Assembly (NCBI GenBank): GCA_003313425.1
Contig: NHZP01000012.1
Span: 868,001-932,000, forward strand
Direction: 5' to 3'
DNA length: 64,000 bases
DNA from: Pseudopyrenochaeta lycopersici
Lineage: Eukaryota > Ascomycota > Dothideomycetes > Pleosporales > Pseudopyrenochaetaceae
In this document: positions 36,395 to 48,165 of the stretch, in pieces
Numbering within the stretch: the stretch's first letter is position 1
Layout: each line of letters opens with the position of its first letter
Notes under the pieces: generated by a model
Told to the model about the DNA's origin: nothing
What the model saw: only the letters and a program-made list of their open reading frames with translations
Database searches by the model: none
Translations under genes and position numbers: made by a program

Positions 36395-37211
36395 CTATGT
36401 CGCCTGAATCCGCCGAGCCTGTGCAATAAATTCATATCCATTCTTGATCCAAATATCGTACAAACCGACAGACTTCAGATATGTAAGCTCCAATGTCGTA
36501 AAATCACTCTCAACCCAATCCATATGCTCAGGGAGATATGTCACTGCATCGTGGCGAATGTGAAATCGTGCAAAAGGCTGTACCGAGGTCCCAATAGGCG
36601 AGACTACGACTTTGAATACCGTACCTGTGTCAACATCTGAGACCCAGTCCGGGAAACGATGAGTCAGGAGGGTTTTCATAGTTTCGGCGTCAGCATCGAA
36701 TATGTCTTCTTCTTCTTCGAAGCCTTCGTTTCTGATCCGGGTTCCTCGCGCTGCAGCTGCATCCGGTACAAAAGTACACGAAAAGCTACTGATTTCAAGC
36801 CCAATTTTGAACAGTGGAAGAATGTCAATGTCAATGGTTTTGTTGCCCTTTTCATATTTGTTCGCCAATACCGTGATGCTGGCTGGAACCATCTCAATGT
36901 TGGTCACTTTACCATCTACCGTGGGATGGAAGGTGTTCAAATAGCCTGGCACATCTTTCCAGTCGATGACCATGTCTACTTTCATGCATATGGGCCGGTA
37001 CTCTGTGCGAATTCGGCGACAGACTTGGGTGAGGCTGAAGCATGGGAGCACACAAGTTTCATCATTTGCTTGACTTAATGCGGCAAATTCGTATATGTGA
37101 TTGCGCAGCTCTGCGAGTAAATTTCAGTAATAAACAGCGGTTTTAGAATACAGCATGTTGCTAACCTGATGGAAGATCTAGAAAACGGAAGGATCCTTTG
37201 AGGCTGCTCAT
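36395..37211 (-). CDS. LPxELRNxIYE-type (F-box-like) protein, unknown function
   Basis: Two exons (37211-37166, 37110-36395) encode 253 aa. The first exon of 46 nt gives MSSLKGSFRFLDLPS; splicing creates LPSELRNHIYEFA, the short motif that opens a very numerous protein family in Pleosporales and relatives. LTQVCRRIRTEYRPI follows, also typical. The motif resembles the start of an F-box, so a role in ubiquitin-ligase adaptor complexes is often assumed but not established. There is no signal peptide or membrane helix. A relative sits at 42493-43987. Confidence 0.8.
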
Positions 37212-39289
37212 GTCTTATCGACTCTTGGAAGATTCTCGTCCCCGGCTTTGGTTGTCTTAGCGACGGCCGCTAGGGTTTATTGAGTGGTCTGGTTTGCGAA
37301 AGCTTTAGTAGACTTAATACAAATGTAATGTAGATGCGAAATTTGCGCAGAAAAGAGCACAAGCAACTCCGGGGACAGAGGGTGGAAACTGTTCGATGTT
37401 TCTACCCTTGCCAAGTCAAGCGGGGCTGAGATGCGGAGTTACGCATGCTTAATACTCAGCCGCACTTGTTCGAACAATCATAAGAGAAAGACCGTCAATA
37501 ACAACATCCTTTGCTATCTCGCATCATGAAATAGGAAACCACATACTGCAACATTCACTTTTCTTCGTGCCTAGGTTCAAATTACAAACATACAGAATTC
37601 GCATCACTTGTGGCGCACCAAAAGCAATCACATGTATCACCCACCACAAAACATGCGCAATCATTCAGGTGACGTCCGTTCCCAGTTCAAGATTGTAGCA
37701 GTTATTACATTGCCATAGTTCTATTATGACGCGCTGCCCACATGAGTTGCGTTTGTAAATTTAAGCGCCTCCGATTATTTTGTCATACCTTTCCAATTTC
37801 TCCGCCTAGCAGCAATTATGTTTTCTTTCGCAATGCCCACAATATTTTATTATGTTAATAGATACGCAGTTTTGAATACTCATCCATCGCAAAGCCACAA
37901 CAATTGGCATGTGATAGTGCATTACAAACCCAACGAAATGTTGTTGATTCAGCAAATCTCGTTCAGAAAGCAGTAGCGGATAAAGATTCGCAAATCTACC
38001 CATTTCTAGTATTTGGGATTACACCTTGAGTATGTAACCTCTTCCTAGACTTGACACGCTCTCATCGTAGCTAAATTCGTTTTTTTTTTGGCCAGTTTAG
38101 GCCGCATTTATTTTCACCGACAATGGATCGGCGTTCATCACCTCCAATAGATTAGCTTGATAGCATCTGTAGCGGCAGATTTGGAGCATCGTTGTTCATG
38201 GAAGCACTTACCCAACTGCTCAGACCAGTATTATATGCTTTGAGCTGGATTCTCGGGCAGCGCTAAATGATTCAAACAAACCCACGTGACAGATGTTGGC
38301 TTTGAAGCTCAGTCTCGCGCTGGGGGTCCTGACTAAGTTGTTGTTGGTCCAGCCAAAGGGTCATGTTGGGCTAACTATCACACCAATTGGCTGCACTGCA
38401 CGGCGTCGTTAGCTCCAGAAATGTGAAAGTGCAGATGAAAAGAACCAGGAGACGGATGATCTTGACCTCTTCGGTCCTTCAACGGGAACTTGGCATAATG
38501 ACAATCATTCCATATGGACCGGTCAATGGATGTGGCTTTGTCAGGGCAAATGTTGAGTCCTTTGTAACCCAACTCGGAGTTCCTCCTCTCACCGGCCCAT
38601 GCAATTGCTGCTGTGCGTCTAGCGCACTTCTTGCATCGAATTAGTTCCGTTCCCATATCAATGCTCAGCCGCAATAGCCAAACATCTGATCTGTACTTTG
38701 TGCTCGTAGCGTCTGTCCATTGTCATGTGCCAGGTTGAATATTTCGACACTTGTAGAATAGATACAAGGCTGATCTAGAATTGCGCCGAGACAGTCGTGG
38801 AAATTTTGGTCGCGCTCAGCGGTCTACCAAAAAATCTGTACACGATCTTTGAAGAATGGCGAATGTTTAAGCACCCTGATCTCGTGTGAGCTAGGGTTTA
38901 CGTCCCTTTGTGTTGCGAAATACTCCAAGTTAGGTATTACTTTGATCCTAAAGGCGGCTGCCGAATCGCTCTTCTTGGCCCCCATAGAGAAAGATAGAGA
39001 TTATCACAGTGAAATTTGCCAAGACGGGAACTGTCGCAGTTTACGAGCGAGGCTGGTTTAGCTTCGTATTCCGCACTCGACCCCCTGTACAATCTTTTGA
39101 GCACGAATCGACCAGGCTCTCCAAGCGCCTGCATCACTATAATGACCATAACGCCGAGAATAGTAAAATGGCGGTCTCGGTGGCACAAAAGGGATCAGCG
39201 CAAAAACCTCCACAGTGTATTCACATAATACAGGCCCTCTTTGCCAACAGAGTTGGCACATCTTCTCGGCCGAGGATACCAACTTCGAC
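37212..39289. other. Intergenic, 2.1 kb
   Basis: No supported gene. Stretches of AT-rich sequence (37480-38120) are present. Frames of 60-98 codons have no recognisable features. The right end is the promoter of the HET gene. Confidence 0.4.
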
Positions 39290-41539
39290 ATGGCTACATT
39301 CCTACCATTGCGACTACTTCGCAATGTCAACGGAGAGTTCTCCGTCTTCGACCCGAGTTCGGTTCAAATCGACAGCTTCGACATAATTTCCTACACATGG
39401 GGCCCACAGGTAGCGCCATATATCTGTGGACTTCCTGGGGTCGATTGGAATGTGACAATCTCCGATGAAAAGTTGGAAGACATAAAGACGTTGATGACCA
39501 GTTCTAATATGCAGTATTTGTGGGTAGACTGCATCTGCATAAACCAGGAAGATGAAAAGGAAAAGGCCGTCGAGATATCCAAGATGTTTGAGTACTACAA
39601 AACCGCTTACAGGTGCCATATCTTGATTGATATGCCCGAGATCTGGGATCCACAGGAGATTGTGGATAATTTGAAATTCATCGACCACATACGATCGCAC
39701 ATGGGCGGGGCGGCGCTCGCTGCGGATGCCCCAAATCTTACTGAGAACGCAATGAACCGCCTGACCGGCTGGACGAATGCGAAATGGGCTTTTCCGGTAC
39801 CTCAGTCCACGGTGAGGTCTGCAGGAATCGATGCTGGCGTATTAAACTGCTATGCAACCAGCATCAACCATGTCCGGTCCCTCTTTCGTAATTTGTACTT
39901 CTCCAGGATGTGGACGTTCCAAGAGATGATTCTTGGGAAGAACATTCTTATGTGGGCCATAAGTCGCAAGAGCATATCTTGTATTGGGGAGCTTCATACC
40001 TGGATGGATCTGGCTACTGACTCTAAGGACAAGGCTGTCAAGCTGCAAGACTGGATAGAGACTTCTCGGGTGCTGAAAACTGGCGCGGTAAACACGATTC
40101 TCCGAGTGATAGAAGAGGACAAGCTTTCTCTCACTAATCTGCAGTTACAAGTCATGGGGATCAGTTGCGCAAGATCCGATATCATAAATGGAGGCCCTAA
40201 CTGGTGGTATGAAAATCACAAGGGTATAAGCAATATATTCTCCGCTGTTTCCATTAGGTCGCGAACCTGTGGGCAGAGAGCGGACATCTTCAGGGGCCTT
40301 TTAGGCATCTTTAGCGGTCTATTTACAGCGGAGGAAATCGAGAGGGATATGTCCGGAGTTGATATCGAAAAAATTTCGTTCAACTTTTTCAAGCAGTTAT
40401 CTACCAAAACGACCTTTGCGTGGACAAAGCTCGCTATAAGCAGTGGAGAAAGGAAGGAGTGGGACTGGATACCGATAGTGGAAAACCATCCTGGGGATAT
40501 GACTACCGACTGCTTTGCTGGCGTTGTTTGCCTAGGAAGGCTAAAACCCAAAGGTCGGGCGAAGGCTGAAGCGATGGTTAACCTGAAGGGAATTCCACGA
40601 AAGTATATGAAGATTAAACTAAACAAGGTCAGCAAGGAGGACAGCGCTTTTCATTTTATCTTCAAGGGCTGCAACTGCGGGAAGAAAGTAAAGACTGGTA
40701 TTTTTGGCAGCGAGCTAATTCCCACCTACGATCAACCCAAGAATATTGTGAAGGACGAGACTGGAAAGATACTGGTGCAATGTGCAACAATCCTTGGGAG
40801 CATCTTAGACCCTGGTAACAACGTAGTCCACTATAAGAGAAGACTACTCCAGAAACTTCGACCAAAGTGGCACATCAGCGATCATAGTGCGAAACCTGTG
40901 GGGTGGGAAGACAAGTGCGTCAGTGGCACCTTTTGGGAAGATCCCAATCCGCTGTACATCAGAGCCCACAACGAGTCGATGAATTTCAAAATGGTAGACA
41001 TTTACGGATGCGACTCCCGCCTCGCGAACGACAGTACCGCTCTCATATCATGCGAAATTCGTGTGAACTGCGGATGTACGATCATTGGCCCTTTCTCGCT
41101 CATTTTCGAGGCATTGACCGCCGTCGAGGGAAGCTCGCTGGGCGGAACCTCCGCATTTATTGATCAATCAAACCGAATCGCTCTGAGAGACGGGCTGGGG
41201 TTGGTGCAGGTCGGAGACGTTGGCAAAACTTTCAATCTGGTAGCGTTTGGCGGCGACATCAAAGCCCACAAATCATACGCCTCCCTGTGTAGGAGCACGA
41301 AGAAAGACAAAGCTGTGAATCCGAAACTTCCATGGCCGACTGGAAGAGCGCTGGTCAAGGAAGAGTTTACGCATGGCTTGGCGGATAAGATGAGAAATTA
41401 CGGATACGTGCCAACGGGAGGGTCGGGAAACTTGCTGATCTCCAGGAATCATGTGATCGATCCATACAAGATCTTGGGGGTATGCATAGACGAGCACATT
41501 CCGAATGAGAAGGGGCAAACTGAAGTGACGATACGATGA
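39290..41539 (+). CDS. Heterokaryon-incompatibility (HET) domain protein
   Basis: Single exon, 749 aa, starting at 39290 (MATFLPLRLL). HET-domain motifs occur in order: FDIISYTWG at about residues 30-38, YLWVDCICINQEDEKEK at about 76-92, and SRMWTFQEMILGK near 205-217. The remainder is the variable C-terminal part, with no ankyrin, WD40 or NACHT module seen. HET proteins trigger cell death or growth arrest when genetically different hyphae fuse. This one is a HET-only receptor with a partner not evident nearby. An in-frame upstream ATG (39215) exists, but the HET block begins naturally after 39290. Confidence 0.92.
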   Translation: MATFLPLRLLRNVNGEFSVFDPSSVQIDSFDIISYTWGPQVAPYICGLPGVDWNVTISDEKLEDIKTLMTSSNMQYLWVDCICINQEDEKEKAVEISKMFEYYKTAYRCHILIDMPEIWDPQEIVDNLKFIDHIRSHMGGAALAADAPNLTENAMNRLTGWTNAKWAFPVPQSTVRSAGIDAGVLNCYATSINHVRSLFRNLYFSRMWTFQEMILGKNILMWAISRKSISCIGELHTWMDLATDSKDKAVKLQDWIETSRVLKTGAVNTILRVIEEDKLSLTNLQLQVMGISCARSDIINGGPNWWYENHKGISNIFSAVSIRSRTCGQRADIFRGLLGIFSGLFTAEEIERDMSGVDIEKISFNFFKQLSTKTTFAWTKLAISSGERKEWDWIPIVENHPGDMTTDCFAGVVCLGRLKPKGRAKAEAMVNLKGIPRKYMKIKLNKVSKEDSAFHFIFKGCNCGKKVKTGIFGSELIPTYDQPKNIVKDETGKILVQCATILGSILDPGNNVVHYKRRLLQKLRPKWHISDHSAKPVGWEDKCVSGTFWEDPNPLYIRAHNESMNFKMVDIYGCDSRLANDSTALISCEIRVNCGCTIIGPFSLIFEALTAVEGSSLGGTSAFIDQSNRIALRDGLGLVQVGDVGKTFNLVAFGGDIKAHKSYASLCRSTKKDKAVNPKLPWPTGRALVKEEFTHGLADKMRNYGYVPTGGSGNLLISRNHVIDPYKILGVCIDEHIPNEKGQTEVTIR

Positions 41540-42492
41540 GGTGGATGCTTGTAGGTACCTGTAACATCAAGTGATCTATCGGAGTCACTACGGAAATTCC
41601 ATAACAGATTGGCCTTTTTCAACAATTCTGTTGCTTTATGAGTCTAATCCGCTCATTTGTATCAAACTTTGATTCCGCGTACTGGCATCTACGAAACGAG
41701 GATATGGTCACAAACCCATGGCCTAGGGGTTAGGTCTACAGCATCAAATAAATTGCATTTGCATCCTTTCCTGAGTTACGGGGCTGCAAAATGTACGCGT
41801 TAAACATGCATCCTGCACCGGCATCATCACCAAAAGTATCACTGAAAGCTGTAGAATTTCAGGCCTCATACTCCATGTACTAGGACTCTCTGAGCCAATT
41901 ATTGTTCAACGAAGCGTTGCTTCATAGTTGTCATTACCTTGGGACTGGGGCAGCAACCTTCGTTCTGCTGCACCAACAGCTACATAACAGGCATGGTTCA
42001 TTCCTTGCACCAGCACAGATCTAGTAACACTATCATATTCAGCGTCATTATTCCAATGTTAGTTTGCATTATCTTACTGTCAAACCCAGCATGCGGATTG
42101 CACAGCATAACCAAACGATCACTCAATGTGTCTCCACTACACCTACGTGAGCACCATCATCCTAATTGCGCCGTATCGAGGTGAGCATTGCTTTTCGTCG
42201 CATGAAATTTTTAGGTATATATAACATTTACAATTATCATGAATCATTTCTCAGTCACCTTTACTTGACTTTCCTTTCTTGGATTACATTTCGCGTTGTT
42301 TGCTGCTCTTTTTCTTACTTCGATCACCGCAAATTGGCTATTCTCAACTATTCTTAGTTTTTTAAAACTATCACATTGGACGATATTAGATATCAGACTT
42401 GCATTATATGATCCTATAATGTAAGTGCTAGTTCCCTTCGGCAACGCGTGGTGTTGCATTGCAATGAGATGAGGCTACGCGATGATGGTGAA
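41540..42492. other. AT-rich intergenic, 0.95 kb
   Basis: 3' flank of the HET gene and upstream region of the next gene. A TATATATAA-like element occurs at about 42214. No gene supported. Confidence 0.4.
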
Positions 42493-43987
42493 ATGAGTTC
42501 AACTAATGTAAACAGCGCGCTCCACAATACTACTATACCGTTCTTTCCTCTTTTCTCCACTGGCTCGGACATCATGCCTCTAAAAGCTTCTCCATCCCCT
42601 CAAAGCCGCAGCATGGGTGTCTTCAGCGGCAATTTGATTGTCGGCCCGCAACACACCACAGTACCTCCTTCGCCCAGTACTGTGCCAAAGGAATCATCTG
42701 TATCGCTCACGATACCTTCCTCGCAGAAGCTGGCGTCTACGGTTCGCAAGCCAAGCACAAAAAATGGAGCATGTACTGGCGCAGGCGTGAGAAAGGCCCA
42801 GCACAAGAACAAGACCAATGGAACCATTGCGAAGATCGTACATGCTGTAGTTCATGAGGCATGTGGAGCAAGCACAAAATCGCTGCAAAATTCATCCCCA
42901 TTCCTGAATCTCCCAGGCGGTACGTTGCTTTCTCGACCATTCTTTCGGGCATCAATTATTACAGAAGATGCTAACAAACATCAGAAATTCGGAACATGAT
43001 CTACGAGTATACCCTCGGCAGCTCGAACCAGGCTCTCCTCGTCCATCGCCCACGTCTGGCTTCTCTTCGCTCACGCACTCGCCTCGATCGATCCCGAGTT
43101 CTTGCATCTGACATCACTGGAAAAGAGCATGATGCCGCGCTCTCCACTCCCAGCAAGTCGTGTCATAGCCCGAAGTCAAAGGCGAAGAAGGACAGCATTC
43201 CACGTCAAAATAATCGTCCCTATTTCGGCTTGACCCAAGTCAACACGTCGATTCGCGGCGAGTATCGTCCCCTCTACTTGCAAAAACAAGAGATCGGAAT
43301 GGATCTGACTAGGATTGTGAAGTACCTGCAGACCTTCTATCACGACGCGCATACTCAGCTTGCCAGCATCGATGCGCCAGGCAAGCGTACGTCTGATTTG
43401 CCATTTGGCGGTAATCTGACTATCGCAATTGGCGACAAAAACCCTCAGATTGATGGCTTGCAAAAGGGTATCGAAGTCTTACCACTGTTGGACATCTGGG
43501 CCAATAGCTTCAAGTTTGAAGCCGGGTTTGGGCGCTACATGAGGGAGTCTTACATGCCTGAGCATGATGGTGAGGCCAAGGACCTGTACGCAACAATCGT
43601 CTCGCACACACGTAAATGAACGAACTACATCACTAACTATTGTACAGGTACCGCCTTTTTGGCCGCCGTGTCTTTCGCGATCGCGCCTGCAGCCAGATGA
43701 ATATCCTGTGGCGTTCCATCTTGCGCAATCGCGCTCTCGCCTCTGTCTGCATCCATCGAAGGCCCACCTCACGCTTCCGCGACATCAATATCCGGGTGCG
43801 TTGGACAGCGCAATTGTTGTCAAAGCCGTACATCCACATTGTTTTCAAGAAGGAGTGCGCGGAGCCTTGGATGACCGAACGTGAGCCAAACATCCCTAAG
43901 TTACCTAATGACTGGTTGCTCCAACACGGGTTTAGCAACATGGAGCACTTTGAGGTCAAGGTTGGTGTTGCGGCTGAAAGCGCATGA
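42493..43987 (+). CDS. LPGEIRNMIYE-type (F-box-like) protein with Ser/Thr-rich N-terminus
   Basis: Three exons (42493-42919, 42985-43585, 43648-43987) give about 455 aa. The first 135 residues are Ser, Thr and Lys-rich. Splicing forms LNLPGEIRNMIYEYTLG, then FGLTQVNTSIRGEYRPLYL, the same two blocks as in the protein at 36395. The second intron starts at GTACGC (43586) and joins AKDL to YRLFGRRVFRDR; a donor 26 bp further on breaks the frame, which favours this choice. The start is uncertain: Met codons at 42448, 42493 and 42574 are all in frame. Function unknown; an adaptor role is speculative. Confidence 0.72.
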
Positions 43988-44397
43988 CTGGGTGCCTCAT
44001 GCAAGGGCGTTCCGACTTCGATGACCATTTCGAACATTGGTTATACATAGTCCATACTGTCGTAGTTGGTGAGTGGTGGCTGGGAATGTTCCCATAAGAG
44101 ACAGTGGCTATTATTCTTCAATCGGTGGATGTTGGCCCAAGTGGCTGGTGGACTGACGCATGGCTTGGTAACATTTGGTGACATCTCTGGGTACTCACAT
44201 ATCGTTGGCGTCTACTGGCAAAATGATGATCAGCAGTGGCTTTGAGAAATCGTTTCGCGATATCTAAACGTCACGCCACGCCCACTTTGCTCTACATACA
44301 ACCAATATTTGTTCACATTCAAAGCTTATCTACTAGTCAATTTGCACAAAGCATAATCATAAATGATAACTCTGAAAAGGGCAGCCAACAGTGGTTC

Positions 44398-44422
44398 GCT
44401 AACTACTATAATAGTAGCTAGC
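44398..44422. repeat. 25-bp near-perfect palindrome at the edge of the repeat relic
   Basis: GCTAACTACTAT and ATAGTAGCTAGC form 12-bp arms around one central base, with one mismatch. It lies within a few tens of bases of where the helicase relic begins. It may be a terminal structure or a product of C-to-T change in a longer inverted repeat. Confidence 0.5.
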
Positions 44423-44944
44423 GTCCGGCGGTTCTGATAGTCGCCCTTAACCCCTACCTTCTACTTAGCTGCCTTAATACCTGCCTGCCTAAGCTGTATA
44501 AGCATATCCTAGATTAGTACGTAATATAGTATAATAAAGATCGTAATACTACCTATCTCTGCCTTCTGTTCTGCTTGCTGCTGCTTAAGTACTGCTGGAG
44601 TAAATGCGAGTAGCGTCTTACCTCCGCCTATTAGTAGTACTACTACTAGCGGACTAAGCCCTTGTATAACAGCCTGTAGTGCAATTTCCTATGTAGCTAA
44701 CTTGTACTTAACTAGATAATTAGCTAAGAGATAGAGCACCTGTTGAATAGCGTCCTCAAGCCCCCTCCTCTCCTTATTACCCTTGCCTTAAGCAGATACT
44801 GCTGCTACAGCCGCGGTACCCTCCTTACCTACCCTTACCCTCTTCTGCCTACGGCTATGCTCGCTACTATCCTGCGCCTGCTTAGTAACGCCTCCCCCCT
44901 GTTTCCGCTTTAATACCTGCTTCTCCTGCTGCTTCTCTTTCTCT

Positions 44945-45005
44945 GCCCCTGCTCCTGCCCCTGCTCCTACTCCTACTCCTACTCCTACTCCTGCCCCTGC
45001 CTCTG
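44945..45005. repeat. Hexanucleotide tandem repeat CTCCTA/CCCCTG
   Basis: About ten imperfect copies of a 6-bp unit; on the minus strand they encode alternating Ala/Val-Gly inside the helicase relic. Confidence 0.85.
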
Positions 45006-45956
45006 CGAAGCCAAGAAACGCGTGCTACGTACAGCTTAGCGTACGGAATACGTTAATTAACCGCGCGCTAAGCCCCTGCACCAGATCAGCCTGCATAGCG
45101 TACGCTACCATGCCAATCGCTGTCGTCCGCCCGTTCTGTAGCTTAAGCGGATCCTCGCCATCGTCCTCGCTGCCTGCCTCTGTCTCCTCTGCTGTCCTAC
45201 CTTAAGCTAGCTCTGCGCGATAGCTAGCAGCAAACCGCTCGCTTACTACCTCCCTCCCAATCCCTACGGTAGTATAGCGGTAGTCCTGCGTTGTTAACCG
45301 CGTACCCAGCCAGGCTGCTAACTCAGCCGCTATTACACGCGTTAATCAATCTGTCTCCTACAGGCCCTGCTTATTAGCCTAGAGGTAGTTAGTCGTGTGC
45401 GCTAACGCCTGCTTCTCTAGCCTGCTAAGCAGCATCGCCCGCAGTGGCCGTGCGTAGAGTAGGTACGCCGTAATTAGCTGCCCTACTGCCTCTGGCAGGA
45501 AGCGCGCTACTACCTTAGGCTGATCCTACTGCGCCTGCGTCTTATAGTAGCGCGTTACTAGCGTTACCTGCCTATTAATTACGTAGAGGTTGTGATCCTA
45601 AAGCACCCTGTTCCGCTACTAAACTAAGAGCAGCTTAGACCTACGCGCTAGCTGGCCGCCTGTTATATGGACTGCAAGGCATAGTAGGTTAAGAAAGCGA
45701 TTAATCTAGCGTAGGTGCTGCCGTACCCTGCGTCTGTTCCACTGTACTAGCTGCTGCGCGTCCTCCTGCTACTTGCTTGCTACCCCCTTCTGCTGCTTAT
45801 ATAAGCGCTGGCCTGCTGGCGTAGTTGATAGCTGCTACAGCATCTACTGCTCGCCCTCCTGCAGGCGTGCTGCTGAGAGAAACGAGAGCCTACGCTGTAC
45901 TACACTCACGTTGTCTTAGATCGCTGCGAGATTAAGAGGTGGTGGGCTGCTAGCCG

Positions 45957-45957
<1 letters not shown>

Positions 45958-45990
<33 letters not shown>
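45958..45990. repeat. (CTG)11 microsatellite, polyglutamine on the minus strand
   Basis: Eleven uninterrupted CTG units, read as CAG on the coding strand of the helicase relic. Related CTG/CTC-rich runs follow at 45998-46030. Confidence 0.95.
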
Positions 45991-45993
<3 letters not shown>

Positions 45994-47122
45994 CGCCCTC
46001 TCCTCCTGCTCCTGCTCCTGCTCCTGCTGTACCTAGAGCACCTGCTCCTACAGTACCTACGCAGCCTCTACTATAATACCCTGCGCTATTACGCAGAGCT
46101 ACGCTAGCGCAACAGGACGGCCCTTAATAAAGAACGTCTGCCGATTAGCTGACCACTACATACTACCTGTAATGCTGCTAGGCGTCTATTGCGAGATAAA
46201 CTTAGCGTATGCTAGCAGGCTTAGCATTATGCTTATTAGGCTGTGCGAGCCGTCTATAAGGTGCCTAGCTTACTTCTGTAGTAGTACTAGCGTCTCTGTA
46301 GCGCCTTAATTACTGCGCTGCGCAGAGGGTAGGAAGGCCTTAGCTGCTATTACCCTTACGCAGTATATAAGCGAGCTAAGCAGTATTAAATACTCTGCTG
46401 CTCTACGCAGCCGCAGCGTCTCTAGATTAATACCTAGCACGGCAAGGAAGTGTATAACGCTGCTCTTAAACGGCTGGTGGACAACCTCCTAGCAGATCAG
46501 CTCCTTAAACAGCTGCAGCACGTACTTCTGCTAATCTTAAGCTACCTGGCTGTCGCTACTATCTTAGTGGTACGAGAGAAGCTTCTAGAGCCTCCTAGCT
46601 GCTAGCCTCTGCCTACCATGCTAGGGGAATAGGCGGGCGATATGCTGCAGTCTGTGCTCTGCCTCTGCCTCAGCCTCGTCCTGCTGCTGCTGCTACTCCT
46701 CCTCTATAGCGACTAGGCGCAGGCAGTAGTAGAGTAGCTGAGCCCACAGCCTGGCCGCGCGCTGCTAGCTCTCCTTATTCTGCATCTTGGCCAGCAGCCG
46801 TACGTTAGGCTCATGCGCCTTGGCACTACGCAGCCAGCGCAGCGTATCAATCGTAAGCGTGCTGAGGCCCTGTACTGCCTGCTCTACTAGCTGCTCTACT
46901 GCGGCTACCAGCTGCTGTAGCGCAGGCTTGTTGTCGCCTGGCAGCCGGATCGCGTGGGCTAGTAGCCTCTAGTTAGGATAGGCCTGCAGGTGCTCCTTCT
47001 AGCGCGTCCTCTTAATCCAGCCTGTACGGTCCTTAGCGGCTGTCTCCTCTGCGATGCGATCCATAGCCTCGCTATTGTCGCGCTTAAGGGCCTGCCAGCT
47101 TAACGTGAGATGAGCTAGCGCC

Positions 47123-47216
47123 TCCTGCTGCCGTTGCTGCCCTGCCTGCTGCTACCCTGCCTGCTGCTGCCCTGCCTGCTGCTGCTCCTCCTGCTGCTGC
47201 TGCTCCTCCTGCTGCA
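47123..47216. repeat. CTGCTGCCCTGC-type minisatellite
   Basis: Repeated units of CTGCTG with CCCTGC or CTCCTC; on the minus strand they encode Gln, Ala-Gly and Glu runs in the helicase relic. Confidence 0.8.
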
Positions 47217-47414
47217 CAATAAAATAGCGCACGTAGCGCCGCTCGCGGAAGAAGGTCTGTACCTTAACAGGCCTCCATAGCTATGTCGCCTACTTCTAAT
47301 ATAAGGTAGACGACCAGCGCGTAAGCTTTACGCCGTGCTGCTGGTTAAGATGGCAGCGTATCGTCTTACGGCATGTACTAATAAAGCCACAACGCTGTAT
47401 TGTCGCAGTAGTAG

Positions 47415-47500
47415 TACTACCCTCCTGGTCTTGGTCCTGGTCCTGGTCCTGCTTCTGCTCCTCCTGCAGCTGCGCCTGCGCCTGCGCCTGCGGAGGTATA
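47415..47500. repeat. GGTCCT and GCGCCT hexamer repeats
   Basis: Runs of GGTCCT (Asp-Gln on the minus strand) and GCGCCT (Ala-Gln) in the open part of the helicase relic, the Gln-rich linker before its zinc-finger-like region. Confidence 0.85.
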
Positions 47501-47924
47501 GCTGCGCGGTAGCAGCAGAGAAACGCGTCCTGCGCGGGGCCTAGCTCAGCAATCGGCGCGCTATACGGCGGCGGAAGAGGAACCTGTGTTGGTGAGGTGC
47601 TATAGGCAAGGCCTTGGTACGCTACTAGGAGCGCGCGTCGTTGCGTAAGAGGGAGCTGCTGGTGGTACCGCTGTAGGTGCTTCTCTAGGCTATAGATAGC
47701 CTGCTGGTGGTCCTGGCATATAAGGACATGATAGATAGGATGATAGGTAAGCATTACTCGTCGTAGGTAAAGGAGGGTAGCGAGGTAGAGAGGAAGAAAG
47801 AGGGGTATTGGTATTGTAGAGAGATGGGGCAGAAGTTCGCAGAAAAAAGGGGCAGCGCTAACGCTGCAGCCAATCAGCGATTGCGGAGAGATGAGACATG
47901 TCGCATCTCGCCACGCGTCCATAT

Positions 47925-48165
47925 GGCTAGGCTCTCTCTTTGCAACTAGCTGCGGTTCCTCAGAAGTCTGGTCTTAGATTGTCTGTCTGATGAAGAGTCT
48001 ATCTGCTCTGACGCTAATCCCCTTACCTACACCCTTAATAATACTACTAACACGGCTGCCTCGCCCGCGTCCACCGCGGCCCCGGCCTCGCTGTGGCTCT
48101 CTCTTCGCTACTAGCTGAGCCTCCTGAGACGTCTGGTCTTGGACTGTCTGGCTCCTAGTGCTGTT
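47925..48165 (-). repeat. Tandem duplication of about 165 bp in the N-terminal region of the helicase relic
   Basis: The minus strand reads DQTSQEAQLVAKREP followed by an Arg-Gly block (RGRGRGGRGRGSR), then a second copy of the first block as DQTSEEPQLVAKREP. The nucleotide copies lie near 47930-47995 and 48095-48160. One copy has a TAA where the other has CAA, consistent with RIP. The Arg-Gly block between them resembles a nucleic-acid-binding RGG or AT-hook segment. Confidence 0.75.

Noticed and set aside
42448..42999. Single-exon 183-aa protein ending at 42999
   Set aside because: The last part reads into an intron; splicing at 42919/42985 forms the conserved LPGEIRN motif and continues for 300 residues.
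47335..47544. Plus-strand leucine/arginine-rich frame
   Set aside because: Complement of the Gln-rich linker of the helicase relic.
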